Of a stretch of 64,000 nt of DNA, positions 41,437 through 49,387 are shown one piece after another. The notes beneath the pieces were generated by a model. The model made no database searches and had not been told where the DNA came from. It was given only the letters and a program-made list of their open reading frames with translations. This DNA comes from Pullilachnospira sp963929535 (GTDB lineage: Bacteria; Bacillota; Clostridia; Lachnospirales; Lachnospiraceae). Every line of letters begins with the position of its first letter. Position 1 is the first letter of the stretch. The DNA is taken from contig CAWVIZ010000016.1 of assembly GCA_963929535.1 (NCBI GenBank), positions 1-64,000 of the forward strand, in the 5' to 3' direction. The position numbers were made by a program, and so were the translations under genes.

Positions 41437-41500
41437 AATCCTTCACCTTTTCATCTCTTTCGTTTATACTTTTGTTTTTCTCTCTTTTTTCTTTTACTCA

Positions 41501-41565
41501 TTAGCTTTTATGCTTGTTCGCTTTTATGCTAACATGAGTATACAAAAAATATCTGGGATTGTCAA
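41501..41565 (-). promoter_or_regulatory. Repressor promoter with repeated operators
   Basis: Minus strand: TTGACA (41560-41565), 17-base spacer, TATACT (41537-41542), then two copies of AGCATAAAAGC within 41503-41530, which also form an inverted pair TTAGC/GCTAA. A good autoregulated repressor promoter. Covers most of the 41437-41591 gap. Confidence 0.75.
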
Positions 41566-41591
41566 TCACCAATATTTAAACATTTCATTTT

Positions 41592-41831
41592 TTAATGCCA
41601 ATACTGATATGGTGATCGTCTCCCGGATGTCTGAGAAATATGACTATTCTTTGAAAGATGCTCTTTTGCAGCCTCTTCTGATGAGAATACCCGACTTTTC
41701 CGTAATTGGATGCACCCATTGCTGTCAAACCGAACCACATAAAAATCTGAGTTCTTACGAACTATGGTTACTTCTCGAATAATTCGATTGCTTTCAATGA
41801 TGAAGGCTTTTGATCCTATTTCGCATTCCAT
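41592..41831 (-). CDS. Small SOS-controlled phage protein, unknown
   Basis: 79 residues: MECEIGSKAFIIESNRIIRE, VTIVRKNSDFYVVRFDSNGC, IQLRKSRVFSSEEAAKEHLS. A small beta-rich fold with a helical end; family not recognised. It lies upstream of the repressor on the same strand and has a consensus promoter with a LexA box. It may be an anti-repressor or excision regulator; that is inference. Confidence 0.6.
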   Translation of the reverse strand: MECEIGSKAFIIESNRIIREVTIVRKNSDFYVVRFDSNGCIQLRKSRVFSSEEAAKEHLSKNSHISQTSGRRSPYQYWH

Positions 41832-41930
41832 AAATCATTACGCCTCCCAGCCAAGATTAAACGCAAGGGAAAGTGTCTGTTTAATCTTTTATGATTTCGT
41901 ATCAACGATTCCTATTGTAGCGATGACTAT

Positions 41931-41959
41931 ATTATACGAACATACGTTCTATTTGTCAA
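41931..41959 (-). promoter_or_regulatory. SOS promoter with LexA box in the spacer
   Basis: Minus strand: perfect TTGACA (41954-41959), exactly 17 bases, perfect TATAAT (41931-41936). The spacer contains GAACGTATGTTC, a full Gram-positive LexA site (GAAC-N4-GTTC). It reads toward the 79-residue gene and the lysogeny module. Confidence 0.85.
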
Positions 41960-42019
41960 CATCTCAATTTTCTTTGCGAACGCCAAGATTATGTTGTAGA
42001 AATAAAGAATAAAGACTTT

Positions 42020-42062
42020 TTACACCTGTTATAGTGTAAGTTTTTACATAATCTGATATAAT
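42020..42062 (+). promoter_or_regulatory. Promoter and operator of the restriction gene
   Basis: Extended -10 TGATATAAT (42054-42062) with no good -35. An inverted repeat TTACAC/GTGTAA (42020-42025, 42034-42039) covers the -35 position. Binding there, perhaps by the HTH-fused methyltransferase of the same locus, would delay nuclease expression. Confidence 0.6.
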
Positions 42063-42092
42063 ATAAAAAATAATTTCCAAGGAGGTTACATT

Positions 42093-43049
42093 GTGAGTCA
42101 ATATTTGATATATTGCGATGATTTACAAGAAGGAATGTGGTTTAAAAATCTAGATCCTCGTTTTATTCACGCTAGACTTGAAACTATCCCCTCAAACCGT
42201 AGAGCTTTAGTAGCTGCCGGACTTGATAAAGTATTAAAATATGATCGTCCTGATATCATATTACTAGACGATAATAAAATAATCCTCGTTTTAGAGCGAA
42301 CCGTCGAAGTTCCAAGCGGACATAATGTTGGACAGAGGTACGGTCGTTTACTCGCTGCTGCCCAAGAACATATTCCTGTCGTTTACTTTGGCCCCTATGC
42401 TGCATATAAGCACGGTGGCAATACTGCTGGACCACGATATATGAATTTACGACTATTCTATTCCCTACAAAATGTTTCCGATATATATAATACAGCAATC
42501 ACAACCATTAATTGGCCTGTCGATGCAAATTATGAAGTATTGAAAACTCCTGTAAAAGATATACGAGTAAAACAATATCTAAATTTATTTTTCTCTTATT
42601 ACGATGTTCACGGTTTTAACGGTTTAACAGAATTTATCAAAAATTCAGAATTTCAAATGGAACAAATACAGGAGCAAAAAGATTTTGCCAATACAGAAGT
42701 CCGATCTCCAGAACAATATTATAATCCTCCTGAATCTGTTGAAATAATTTCCGTTCATGTATTTAATCGACGTTATGGATTACATGTCGTATTTCCTACA
42801 TACATAACCAAAATCGTTCTATATCATGTTGGTATGACATATATCCGTTCTGATCCATATACGGGAATGTCAGCGCTATACAAATATCTTTATGCTGATG
42901 CTAACAGTTTCCAAATACTTGATTTTGCAGAAATCGATAGCTCTGCATGGTATAAACAACGGAAAAGCAGCAAAACTTATCGCATGTACAAAGAATTTGC
43001 GGATGCAATCCTATTCCGAGATTCCTTTGTTTTACAATCCAACTTATAA
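42093..43049 (+). CDS. Putative type II restriction endonuclease
   Basis: 318 residues, GTG start with AAGGAGG upstream. A PD-(D/E)xK-like core is visible: RPDIILLDDNKIILVLERTV, then EVPSGHNVGQRYGRLLAAAQ, and VVYFGPYAAYKHGGN. The rest is AT-rich and unfamiliar. It is convergent with the methyltransferase genes and shares their terminator. Recognition site unknown. One of two nuclease-like proteins in the locus. Confidence 0.65.
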   Translation: MSQYLIYCDDLQEGMWFKNLDPRFIHARLETIPSNRRALVAAGLDKVLKYDRPDIILLDDNKIILVLERTVEVPSGHNVGQRYGRLLAAAQEHIPVVYFGPYAAYKHGGNTAGPRYMNLRLFYSLQNVSDIYNTAITTINWPVDANYEVLKTPVKDIRVKQYLNLFFSYYDVHGFNGLTEFIKNSEFQMEQIQEQKDFANTEVRSPEQYYNPPESVEIISVHVFNRRYGLHVVFPTYITKIVLYHVGMTYIRSDPYTGMSALYKYLYADANSFQILDFAEIDSSAWYKQRKSSKTYRMYKEFADAILFRDSFVLQSNL

Positions 43050-43062
43050 CATATATTTTTTT

Positions 43063-43089
43063 CAGAAAACCTCTTATTGAGGTTTTCTG
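43063..43089. terminator. Bidirectional terminator between nuclease and methyltransferase
   Basis: Perfect 11-bp stem CAGAAAACCTC/GAGGTTTTCTG with a TTATT loop. T tracts lie on both sides (TATTTTTTT on the left; AAAAATTC on the right), and the methyltransferase stop codon lies in the loop. Confidence 0.8.
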
Positions 43090-44234
43090 AAAAATTCAAG
43101 ATATTCACCCCCCATATTATTACCTCTTCTATTACTTCCTTTTCTAATTTCTGTATGAATATATTCAAATCCATTGTCTTCAGCCAGCTCTTTTGTCATT
43201 TCATGTAAATCAACCACTGTACCATTTGTTGTTGGATTTCCAACCATAAAAAATGCATATTTACCCGGTTTTAAAACTCTAAAGGACTCCTTTATCATCA
43301 AATTATAATCGGCTTCAAATCTTGCAACAACATCTTTTCTATGTCTCTTTCCCCCCGTAATAATTCCATCTAATTCCTTGCTATCATAGCCTAGCCAATT
43401 TAAACTAAGGCAACCATATTCCGCGTACGGAACGGCTGCAATATATGGTGGATGGGTTATTATTGCATCAACATAATTATCCTCGAATGGCATATTCGTA
43501 TTGTTACAAAGCAAAATGTTATTACTGATTTTCTTATTTTCCATATATTTTGACGTTTCGATTACCTTATTAATTACATCATTAAATGTATCAATAAAGG
43601 CTTTTAACGGCAAAGGTTTTTCTTTATGATTCTTATCATACATTACATTAGGAAATTTGCTGCTTGCATTACTCGATCTACGTAATATGTCACTAAAGGC
43701 TACTTGTGCTATTTTTCGTAGTTTTTCATTTTCCACATTTTCTATTATTGAATAAATAACAATCAATTGTTTTAGTACAGGAATCTGATACCATTTTCTA
43801 TTCCATTCAGAAAAAAACCTTTCACTTTGTTCTGGATCCTGTATAGTGGGCACATATTTAGTTGAAAACAAGGACAATTGTGGAGAAAACACTCCTTCTA
43901 AACTATTTATTAACTCTCTCCTAAAATTTTCTAAAACATTAATAGGCATAACAATAGTTTTCACTTCAGAAATCAATATTGCTAGTGGATTAATATCTAC
44001 GCCTATAGACTTTCTTCCTGCAAAGATTGCTTCCAGAGCCGTTGTACCAGAACCCAAATACGGATCCAAAACAATATCATTTTCATTTGTAAATAACTCT
44101 ATGACATTTTTTGCAATTTGCGGAATAAATTTGCCTGAGTATCTATGAATATTATGGCTCATGTATTGGGTATCCTCATTAGCAAATTCCCAGTTAATTG
44201 AAGAAATTTTTTCAATTAATTCCTTTTTTTCCAA
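43074..44234 (-). CDS. DNA methyltransferase M1 (N4/N6 class)
   Basis: 386 residues. N-terminal HNIHRYSGKFIPQIAKNVIE, motif I DIVLDPYLGSGTTALEAIFA, then motif IV DAIITHPPYIAAVPYAEYGC and KPGKYAFFMVGNPTTNGTVV. The gamma/alpha-like order (I before IV) is shared with the second methyltransferase. HPPY is a variant of the SPPY seen in N4-cytosine enzymes. Probably modifies one strand of an asymmetric site. Confidence 0.85.
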   Translation of the reverse strand: MEKKELIEKISSINWEFANEDTQYMSHNIHRYSGKFIPQIAKNVIELFTNENDIVLDPYLGSGTTALEAIFAGRKSIGVDINPLAILISEVKTIVMPINVLENFRRELINSLEGVFSPQLSLFSTKYVPTIQDPEQSERFFSEWNRKWYQIPVLKQLIVIYSIIENVENEKLRKIAQVAFSDILRRSSNASSKFPNVMYDKNHKEKPLPLKAFIDTFNDVINKVIETSKYMENKKISNNILLCNNTNMPFEDNYVDAIITHPPYIAAVPYAEYGCLSLNWLGYDSKELDGIITGGKRHRKDVVARFEADYNLMIKESFRVLKPGKYAFFMVGNPTTNGTVVDLHEMTKELAEDNGFEYIHTEIRKGSNRRGNNMGGEYLEFFRKPQ

Positions 44235-44246
44235 TCAAACACCCTC

Positions 44247-44732
44247 CTAAAAAAATACAATTTTTGCCTCATTAAGCGATTTGACATATATATGTGCAAA
44301 TCCTCTTTCTTCCTTATAGGTTTGATAATTCTCATTTCCGAATGCCAATACAGGAACATATTCTATATTATCAAAATTAATTCCTATCAAAATAGATTTT
44401 TCATAACAAAATTTTCGTAACGCTGTCTTCAATAATTCATTTTTCCCGTTTATTAAATTCCGTAATTTTTCTTTATCGTCGTGAGAATATTTAGGTTTTG
44501 CTTCAATAACAAGCATAATCCCATCTTTATAAGCAAACAAATCCGGTATGATTTCACCTTCACTGTGCCTTCTTGGATCCGGGCTATTGTCTCTTGCAAC
44601 AGTTGGATCCATTATACTTAACACATATAACTCATCGTCTGACCCACCTGGATATTCTCCCGCAACAAGTGTCCACCCTTCATGTCTTAAAAATTGTCTC
44701 ATCGCAACATGTACAAAACTTTCAGTCATCAT
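44247..44732 (-). CDS. PD-(D/E)xK nuclease-like subunit
   Basis: About 161 residues. The core reads SEGEIIPDLFAYKDGIMLVI then EAKPKYSHDDKEKLRNLING: a PD...EAK triad typical of restriction endonucleases. N-terminal HVAMRQFLRHEGWTLVAGEY. It lies between the two methyltransferase genes, with start next to the stop of the fused one. Possibly the second half of a heteromeric endonuclease. Confidence 0.7.
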   Translation of the reverse strand: MMTESFVHVAMRQFLRHEGWTLVAGEYPGGSDDELYVLSIMDPTVARDNSPDPRRHSEGEIIPDLFAYKDGIMLVIEAKPKYSHDDKEKLRNLINGKNELLKTALRKFCYEKSILIGINFDNIEYVPVLAFGNENYQTYKEERGFAHIYVKSLNEAKIVFF

Positions 44733-44734
44733 AT

Positions 44735-46477
44735 TCACTCTTTCTCATAAAAAATTACAAATTCATTTTCAATAATCCTATCCTGCCAAGGTACCTTTGA
44801 ATTACTATTATTGGTTTTAAGCTTATGCGCTATAGAGTCAATAAATCTAAATCCTTTAGATTCAAAAATTTCTGTAACAATCTTATCTGTAGGTATAATA
44901 TAATTATCAATTTTTTTATTTCCAATTACAAAAGCTACTTTTCCATTCTTTTTGAGCCATTTATAAAATTTTTCAACAAGAATATCCATATCCTCAAAAA
45001 ATTTCATCATCATTTCAATTCTTTTCCTATGTTGACTTAATTCTTTTCTATATAATAGATTGTCAAAAAATTCGCAAAATGTTATACTGTCCTCTTTAAC
45101 CTTCAAATTTTCAATATCCACATTTTCATCCAATAAATATTCTGATCCTATAACGCCTCCTCCAAAATTATACGGATCAATTCCCAATATAGGTTCCAAT
45201 GCTCTAAATGATAGCAAATGTGTTCTTAAATAACTCAATGATTCTACGCCATATGGCGGTGAAGTAATAATCGCAGAAATACTCCCATCATCTATCTTAG
45301 CAGTTAAACAACTTCCTTCAATAACCTTTATTATTTCTTTATTTCCAATAGTTTCTTTATGTGAGGAACCCATCAATACTATAGACTTAACAAATTTACG
45401 CAGCTGTCCTGATACTAGCTTCAACACATCAACATTCTCTCTTGGTGTCTTTCTATATTCCGCCCTCACAACATCAACATCTACATTACCTATACTTCTC
45501 ATTTTTGCAGACAAAGCTGTGGCTATTAACTCAGAAACATAAACATTATCTTTCATTCCATTAATATATTCAGCTGTAATCGAAGTTCCAAGAAAAGCCT
45601 TTTTAGTAAACCATTTTTCTAAATTAGGAAAACTGGATATAATATTTCCCTTTCTATCTAATAGATCTTCATAAGTACAATCCTCAATATTTTTTTGTTT
45701 AATAAAACTCTCGTACTTTTTTTTATAAAATTCTTCATAATTTTCAATGTAATTATTGATCTCCTGAATCTCCACCGGAAAAGAACTTTTAGTGCGAGAA
45801 ATCATTGCTGATAAAGGTGAGATCTCTATTCCTACCGCTGGTATTCCTAACAGTCTTGCCTCAACCAATGTAGTTCCACTTCCACAAAAAGGATCCAATA
45901 ATACATCCGTTTCTTTTAAATCAAAATAGTTAATGATTGCCCTTACTAGCTGTGCAGGAAAACGACCAACATATCTGTGCCAACCATGAGCGCCACTATC
46001 AGCGCTCCAACTTTTATTAGTATCCTTAGGCTTTTCCAATAAGTACTGTTCTGTCTTTACTTCTGAAATTTCTTTTACCAATGATAGCTTTCTTCTGTAG
46101 TCATCCCACTTTTGCGATACGACGCTATGTTCTTGTAAATCAATAAGTTTGTTATAAAAATCCAATTGATCTTCTGGACCATTATAAACATATGGCATAT
46201 ATTCAACTTCATACGATTTTCCACCATACAAAAATTTTCTGGTATGTTGTTTTATTGATGTAACATCCTGGGTCTTCTGTAATTCTTTATATATTTCATC
46301 AATTCTATTTTCATCAACCATGAGCGACACCATATTTATTCTTTCTTGCGCTAATGGCGAAGGATTATTATCCCCTTTTTCCCAACGCCTTAATGAAGCA
46401 ATTGAAACTCCTAAAATTTTTGCAAAATCTACCTGTGTACATCCAATTTTCTTTCTAAGTGCGGATATTTCAGTCAT
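44735..46477 (-). CDS. XRE-HTH fused DNA methyltransferase M2
   Basis: 580 residues. Residues 1-55 are an HTH_3 domain (ISALRKKIGCTQVDFAKILG, VSIASLRRWEKGDNNPSPLA). The methyltransferase follows: HGWHRYVGRFPAQLVRAIIN, motif I LLDPFCGSGTTLVEARLLGI, motif IV AIITSPPYGVESLSYLRTHL, VAFVIGNKKIDNY. SPPY suggests N4-cytosine. The HTH takes the place of a separate controller protein. AT-rich. Confidence 0.88.
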   Translation of the reverse strand: MTEISALRKKIGCTQVDFAKILGVSIASLRRWEKGDNNPSPLAQERINMVSLMVDENRIDEIYKELQKTQDVTSIKQHTRKFLYGGKSYEVEYMPYVYNGPEDQLDFYNKLIDLQEHSVVSQKWDDYRRKLSLVKEISEVKTEQYLLEKPKDTNKSWSADSGAHGWHRYVGRFPAQLVRAIINYFDLKETDVLLDPFCGSGTTLVEARLLGIPAVGIEISPLSAMISRTKSSFPVEIQEINNYIENYEEFYKKKYESFIKQKNIEDCTYEDLLDRKGNIISSFPNLEKWFTKKAFLGTSITAEYINGMKDNVYVSELIATALSAKMRSIGNVDVDVVRAEYRKTPRENVDVLKLVSGQLRKFVKSIVLMGSSHKETIGNKEIIKVIEGSCLTAKIDDGSISAIITSPPYGVESLSYLRTHLLSFRALEPILGIDPYNFGGGVIGSEYLLDENVDIENLKVKEDSITFCEFFDNLLYRKELSQHRKRIEMMMKFFEDMDILVEKFYKWLKKNGKVAFVIGNKKIDNYIIPTDKIVTEIFESKGFRFIDSIAHKLKTNNSNSKVPWQDRIIENEFVIFYEKE

Positions 46478-46623
46478 ATAATTTTCTCCTTATTGGCAAT
46501 GCTATGCTTTCAAATGATAACATAACACTGCCCAGTTTTCAAGTGAATTATAACTAAACAAATTGAAGATTAAGAATTAGCTTTCAACTTAGAATACTGA
46601 TCAATAATTCATACAAATATAGC

Positions 46624-46696
46624 ATTTTCAATTTTTGAACGTGCATATGAATAAAAATTCCACAAATTTGCTATTACTGAAGGTCCTTTCTATACA
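46624..46696. repeat. Direct repeat copy 1 (right cargo)
   Basis: About 73 bp resembling 48284-48357 in the same orientation. It is a decayed copy of the 3' end of the 86-residue gene there (one-base deletion after CTATACAAAG-side). With its partner it brackets the HsdS fragment and GIY-YIG gene. The rest of 46478-46752 is AT-rich with no gene. Confidence 0.75.
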
Positions 46697-46752
46697 ATTC
46701 TTTTTTGTTTATATAACGGGGGTAGCGGAAATAGAAGCCTTAAAACGCTAGA

Positions 46753-47205
46753 TCAATCAATTCCGGGAATAACACCTTGATCTTTAGCCTTTATCTGATC
46801 AAAACATGATTGCAAGAAGAATCTAATATAGTCCATATTGAGAGTATATTGATTTTTAATAGCCGTAATTTGTCGGGCTATATGAACCTCTTCAGTATCA
46901 CAAATAACCGTTTTTCCGTAACCTGATCCTTTACAAACTAATAATTCGTCTCCTCGATTTGCTATTACTTTTGGGGGTTCTGTCCAGCGATTTAAAATAA
47001 CTCCAGAATCAGACAGGCTACTAGCATCGGTAATGTAAAGAATTCCACATTGTCTATCATTATATTCAGAAGGCTTGAAATCTGTTCCTGATAATAAAGT
47101 AATCACTTGTTTAAGTCGAGTGCATTCCCATGAATCTGGAATATCAAACGGCACCTCGTCTGCAATGCATATAGGCTCGTTTTTCCCAACTTTCTCATAA
47201 GGCAA
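46753..47205 (-). pseudogene. Type I restriction specificity subunit (HsdS) fragment
   Basis: 150 residues: LPYEKVGKNEPICIADEVPF, DIPDSWECTRLKQVITLLSG, DELLVCKGSGYGKTVICDTE, then SCFDQIKAKDQGVIPGID and stop. This is one target-recognition domain. Homology seems to continue upstream of the first in-frame start, and the second domain and central helices are missing. No hsdR or hsdM is nearby. A relic, or a donor for domain shuffling. Confidence 0.75.
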
Positions 47206-47293
47206 ATTATCGGCTGTGTCTGGACTCTCCTTGTTTTTTTTTCGTATTTACGATATATTTCTATATATGATGAAAAATTCGGAGGTCATCTAA

Positions 47294-48193
47294 ATGGCAC
47301 GAGGTAAAAGTATAAATCTTTTTCTTATGGATGGAGACGCAAACGGACGTATAAAATGCACACTCACAAATTGGACTGGTGTAGCTTATAAAATTCCAAG
47401 GACGGAATTAGATCAATGTAAGGAACGAAATGACTTAAAACAAAGCGGAGTCTATTTTCTCTTTGGAAATTCTGATGAAACAGGTAAAGGTGTTGTTTAT
47501 ATAGGTCAAGCAGGCACAAGAAAAAACGGTGAGGGAATTTTATATCGTCTCATGGAACATAAACGCAATCCAGAAAAAGATTATTGGACTGAAGCTATTG
47601 TATTTACTACTTCCAATAACTCTTTTGGGCCAACAGAAATAAGTTATCTTGAAAATCGTTTTTGCAAATTGGCCATTGAAGCTAGACGCTATGAAGTCAA
47701 AAACGGCAACGACCCTACTCCTGGAAATATAACTGAGGAAAAAGAAAGTGAAATGGAAGAATTTATAGATTACTCAAAAGTTATTATGGGTACTCTTGGA
47801 TATAAATTATTTGAACCAGTAATTAACAAATCTTGCATCGAAAAACAAGACACCCAGGAAATCGCTGAGACAGATCAAATTCCATTGTATCTTGAGAGGG
47901 TTATCAAAAATGTTGGAAAAGTAAATGCAAATGGTATCCAAACTTCAGAGGGATTTGTAGTTTTTAGTGGAAGCCGTATCTCACCACAAGATGATAATAC
48001 CATTCCGGCAGTAATAAAAGAACGCAGAAAATCTGCACCTATTGACATAAATGGTGTTCTAAAAGAAGATCTCCTATTCACCAGTCCTTCTTATGCTGCT
48101 ATGTTTGTAATAGGAAAAAGCGCAAATGGATTAACTAGTTGGAAAACACAAGATGGAAAAACATTGAAATCACTCGAAAATGAAGAAGTCTAA
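47294..48193 (+). CDS. GIY-YIG nuclease family protein with DUF4357-like end
   Basis: 299 residues, good GGAGG site. The GIY-YIG domain reads SGVYFLFGNSDETGKGVVYI, GQAGTRKNGEGILYRLMEHK and TEISYLENRFCKLA, with the catalytic glutamate. The C-terminal section (RISPQDDNTIPAVIKERRKS, DLLFTSPSYAAMFVIGKSAN, GLTSWKTQDGKTL) is the DUF4357 module. Such proteins accompany type I restriction loci and the HsdS relic next to it fits. Confidence 0.85.
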   Translation: MARGKSINLFLMDGDANGRIKCTLTNWTGVAYKIPRTELDQCKERNDLKQSGVYFLFGNSDETGKGVVYIGQAGTRKNGEGILYRLMEHKRNPEKDYWTEAIVFTTSNNSFGPTEISYLENRFCKLAIEARRYEVKNGNDPTPGNITEEKESEMEEFIDYSKVIMGTLGYKLFEPVINKSCIEKQDTQEIAETDQIPLYLERVIKNVGKVNANGIQTSEGFVVFSGSRISPQDDNTIPAVIKERRKSAPIDINGVLKEDLLFTSPSYAAMFVIGKSANGLTSWKTQDGKTLKSLENEEV

Positions 48194-48240
48194 TATATTG
48201 TTGGAGACCGTTTCCTAGATACCTATTTGGCTTAATATGC

Positions 48241-48261
48241 GGAGCAGATATTGTCTGCTCC
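48241..48261 (+). terminator. Hairpin after the GIY-YIG gene
   Basis: GGAGCAGA-TATTG-TCTGCTCC, perfect eight-pair stem 48 bases past the stop. No T run follows, so it may be a weak terminator or mRNA stabiliser. Confidence 0.45.
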
Positions 48262-48277
48262 ACACAAAACTTAAATT

Positions 48278-48538
48278 TCATATATTCTCAATTTTTGATC
48301 GTATATAAGAATAAAAATTCCACAAATTTGCCGTTACTGGAAAGTCCTTTCTATACACAAACTTTGTTTTATATTTTATTTTTTGCACAGTACACCATCT
48401 ATGTATATCTCTCATTCTAAAACTTTCCCCTGCATCTATACGTTTCGATAAATATGAGAACTTCACCACATCTGATTCCGATTGCAAATGCAAATAAAAC
48501 CATACATTATAATAACGAATTGCCACTATCCCCATCAT
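48278..48538 (-). CDS. Small protein at the prophage right end
   Basis: 86 residues: MMGIVAIRYYNVWFYLHLQS, RDIHRWCTVQKIKYKTKFVY, RKDFPVTANLWNFYSYIRSK. Basic and aromatic-rich; family not recognised. Its 3' end is the sequence duplicated at 46624-46696. Last gene before the attachment junction. 48539-48745 shows no further gene. Confidence 0.4.
   Translation of the reverse strand: MMGIVAIRYYNVWFYLHLQSESDVVKFSYLSKRIDAGESFRMRDIHRWCTVQKIKYKTKFVYRKDFPVTANLWNFYSYIRSKIENI
48284..48357. repeat. Direct repeat copy 2 (right cargo)
   Basis: Intact partner of 46624-46696, forming the last ~25 codons of the 86-residue gene. Confidence 0.75.
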
Positions 48539-48744
48539 TGTTCTCTCCCTTCCGCTAAATTATATTTTTGCTATAAGGTTATTACTTTCGTTATTTTTTG
48601 TAAAAAAATGACCACCCCTCTTGAAACCCTCAAAAGGACAATTGAAAAAAATGGAGTTAAAAATTGCAGAAAAAATATGTAACCAAATGGCATCAATCTC
48701 GCCAGAAACGGCGAATTTGCGGGCTTTTTCAAAGCCACATATAT

Positions 48745-48775
48745 GCCAAGAATAAAGTTTGAACACCGGATATGG
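48745..48775. other. Right prophage/chromosome junction (attR) in comEC
   Basis: ComEC coding sequence is normal up to the codons for HVMAISG (ATATCCGG on the minus strand) and then turns into unrelated AT-rich sequence. No tRNA is involved, as expected for a serine integrase. The exact core needs the left end, which is outside the window. Confidence 0.65.
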
Positions 48776-49385
48776 CCATCACATGGGAAATCCCGGCATA
48801 CTGATACCACTCCCTGATCTGGCTGTCCACTCCCGACTTTTCTCCCAGTATCATGGCGCCAAGTATCCCCGCCTCCTTCCGGGGAAAAATCTTTTTCAGC
48901 AGGTTGGAGCAGAAGTTTCTGCTGCTCTCCAGATATCCGGAGAATGGGGAAGATCCTTCGCTCTTTTCCAGCACCCGGGTATCTTCCAGGTGGTAGTCGA
49001 TCTTCCTGGCTCTTTCATAACGGAGCCGATTGAATTCTCCAGGGTTTCCCGGTTCCTCTGCCAGGGCAAGTGTTCCTTCCAGGCACACCTGCTGACCGGT
49101 AAAAAATTTCTCCCCCGGATCTGTCTCACATTTGATTTTTCTAATGGGATATTGTTTTGACTCGATGGTCAGACTTGCATTTTTCAGATATAGATAGGTC
49201 GTATAGGTATTGACTTCCCGCTTTTCCACGGTTCCGGCCGCCCGGGCCTTCACCCTCTCCCTGGCCAGACTGTCCAGCAGGCTTCCCCGGGCGCCTCTCC
49301 AGATCCAGGAGAGGCCCGTTGAGCCGCAAATATAAATGACAAGAACCAGAACCGCTGCCAGCAGGCACATCGGTCTTTTTTTCAT
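48750..49385 (-). pseudogene. comEC: comEC, N-terminal part, interrupted by prophage
   Basis: The first ~212 residues of a ComEC/Rec2 DNA-uptake channel. It starts MKKRPMCLLAAVLVLVIYIC with a membrane helix, then the DUF4131-like region (NPGEFNRLRYERARKIDYHL). The conserved AGILGAMILGEKSGVDSQIR and YQYAGISHVMAISG follow. ComEC normally continues GLH and some 500-600 more residues (channel and metallo-beta-lactamase domain). Here the frame reads VQTLFLAYMWL and stops at 48729. Start overlaps the GerMN gene stop region. Competence should be lost in the lysogen. Confidence 0.88.
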
Positions 49386-49387
49386 GA

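Noticed and set aside
46753..47205. A working type I restriction system
   Set aside because: Only one target-recognition domain of HsdS remains and no hsdR or hsdM is in the window.
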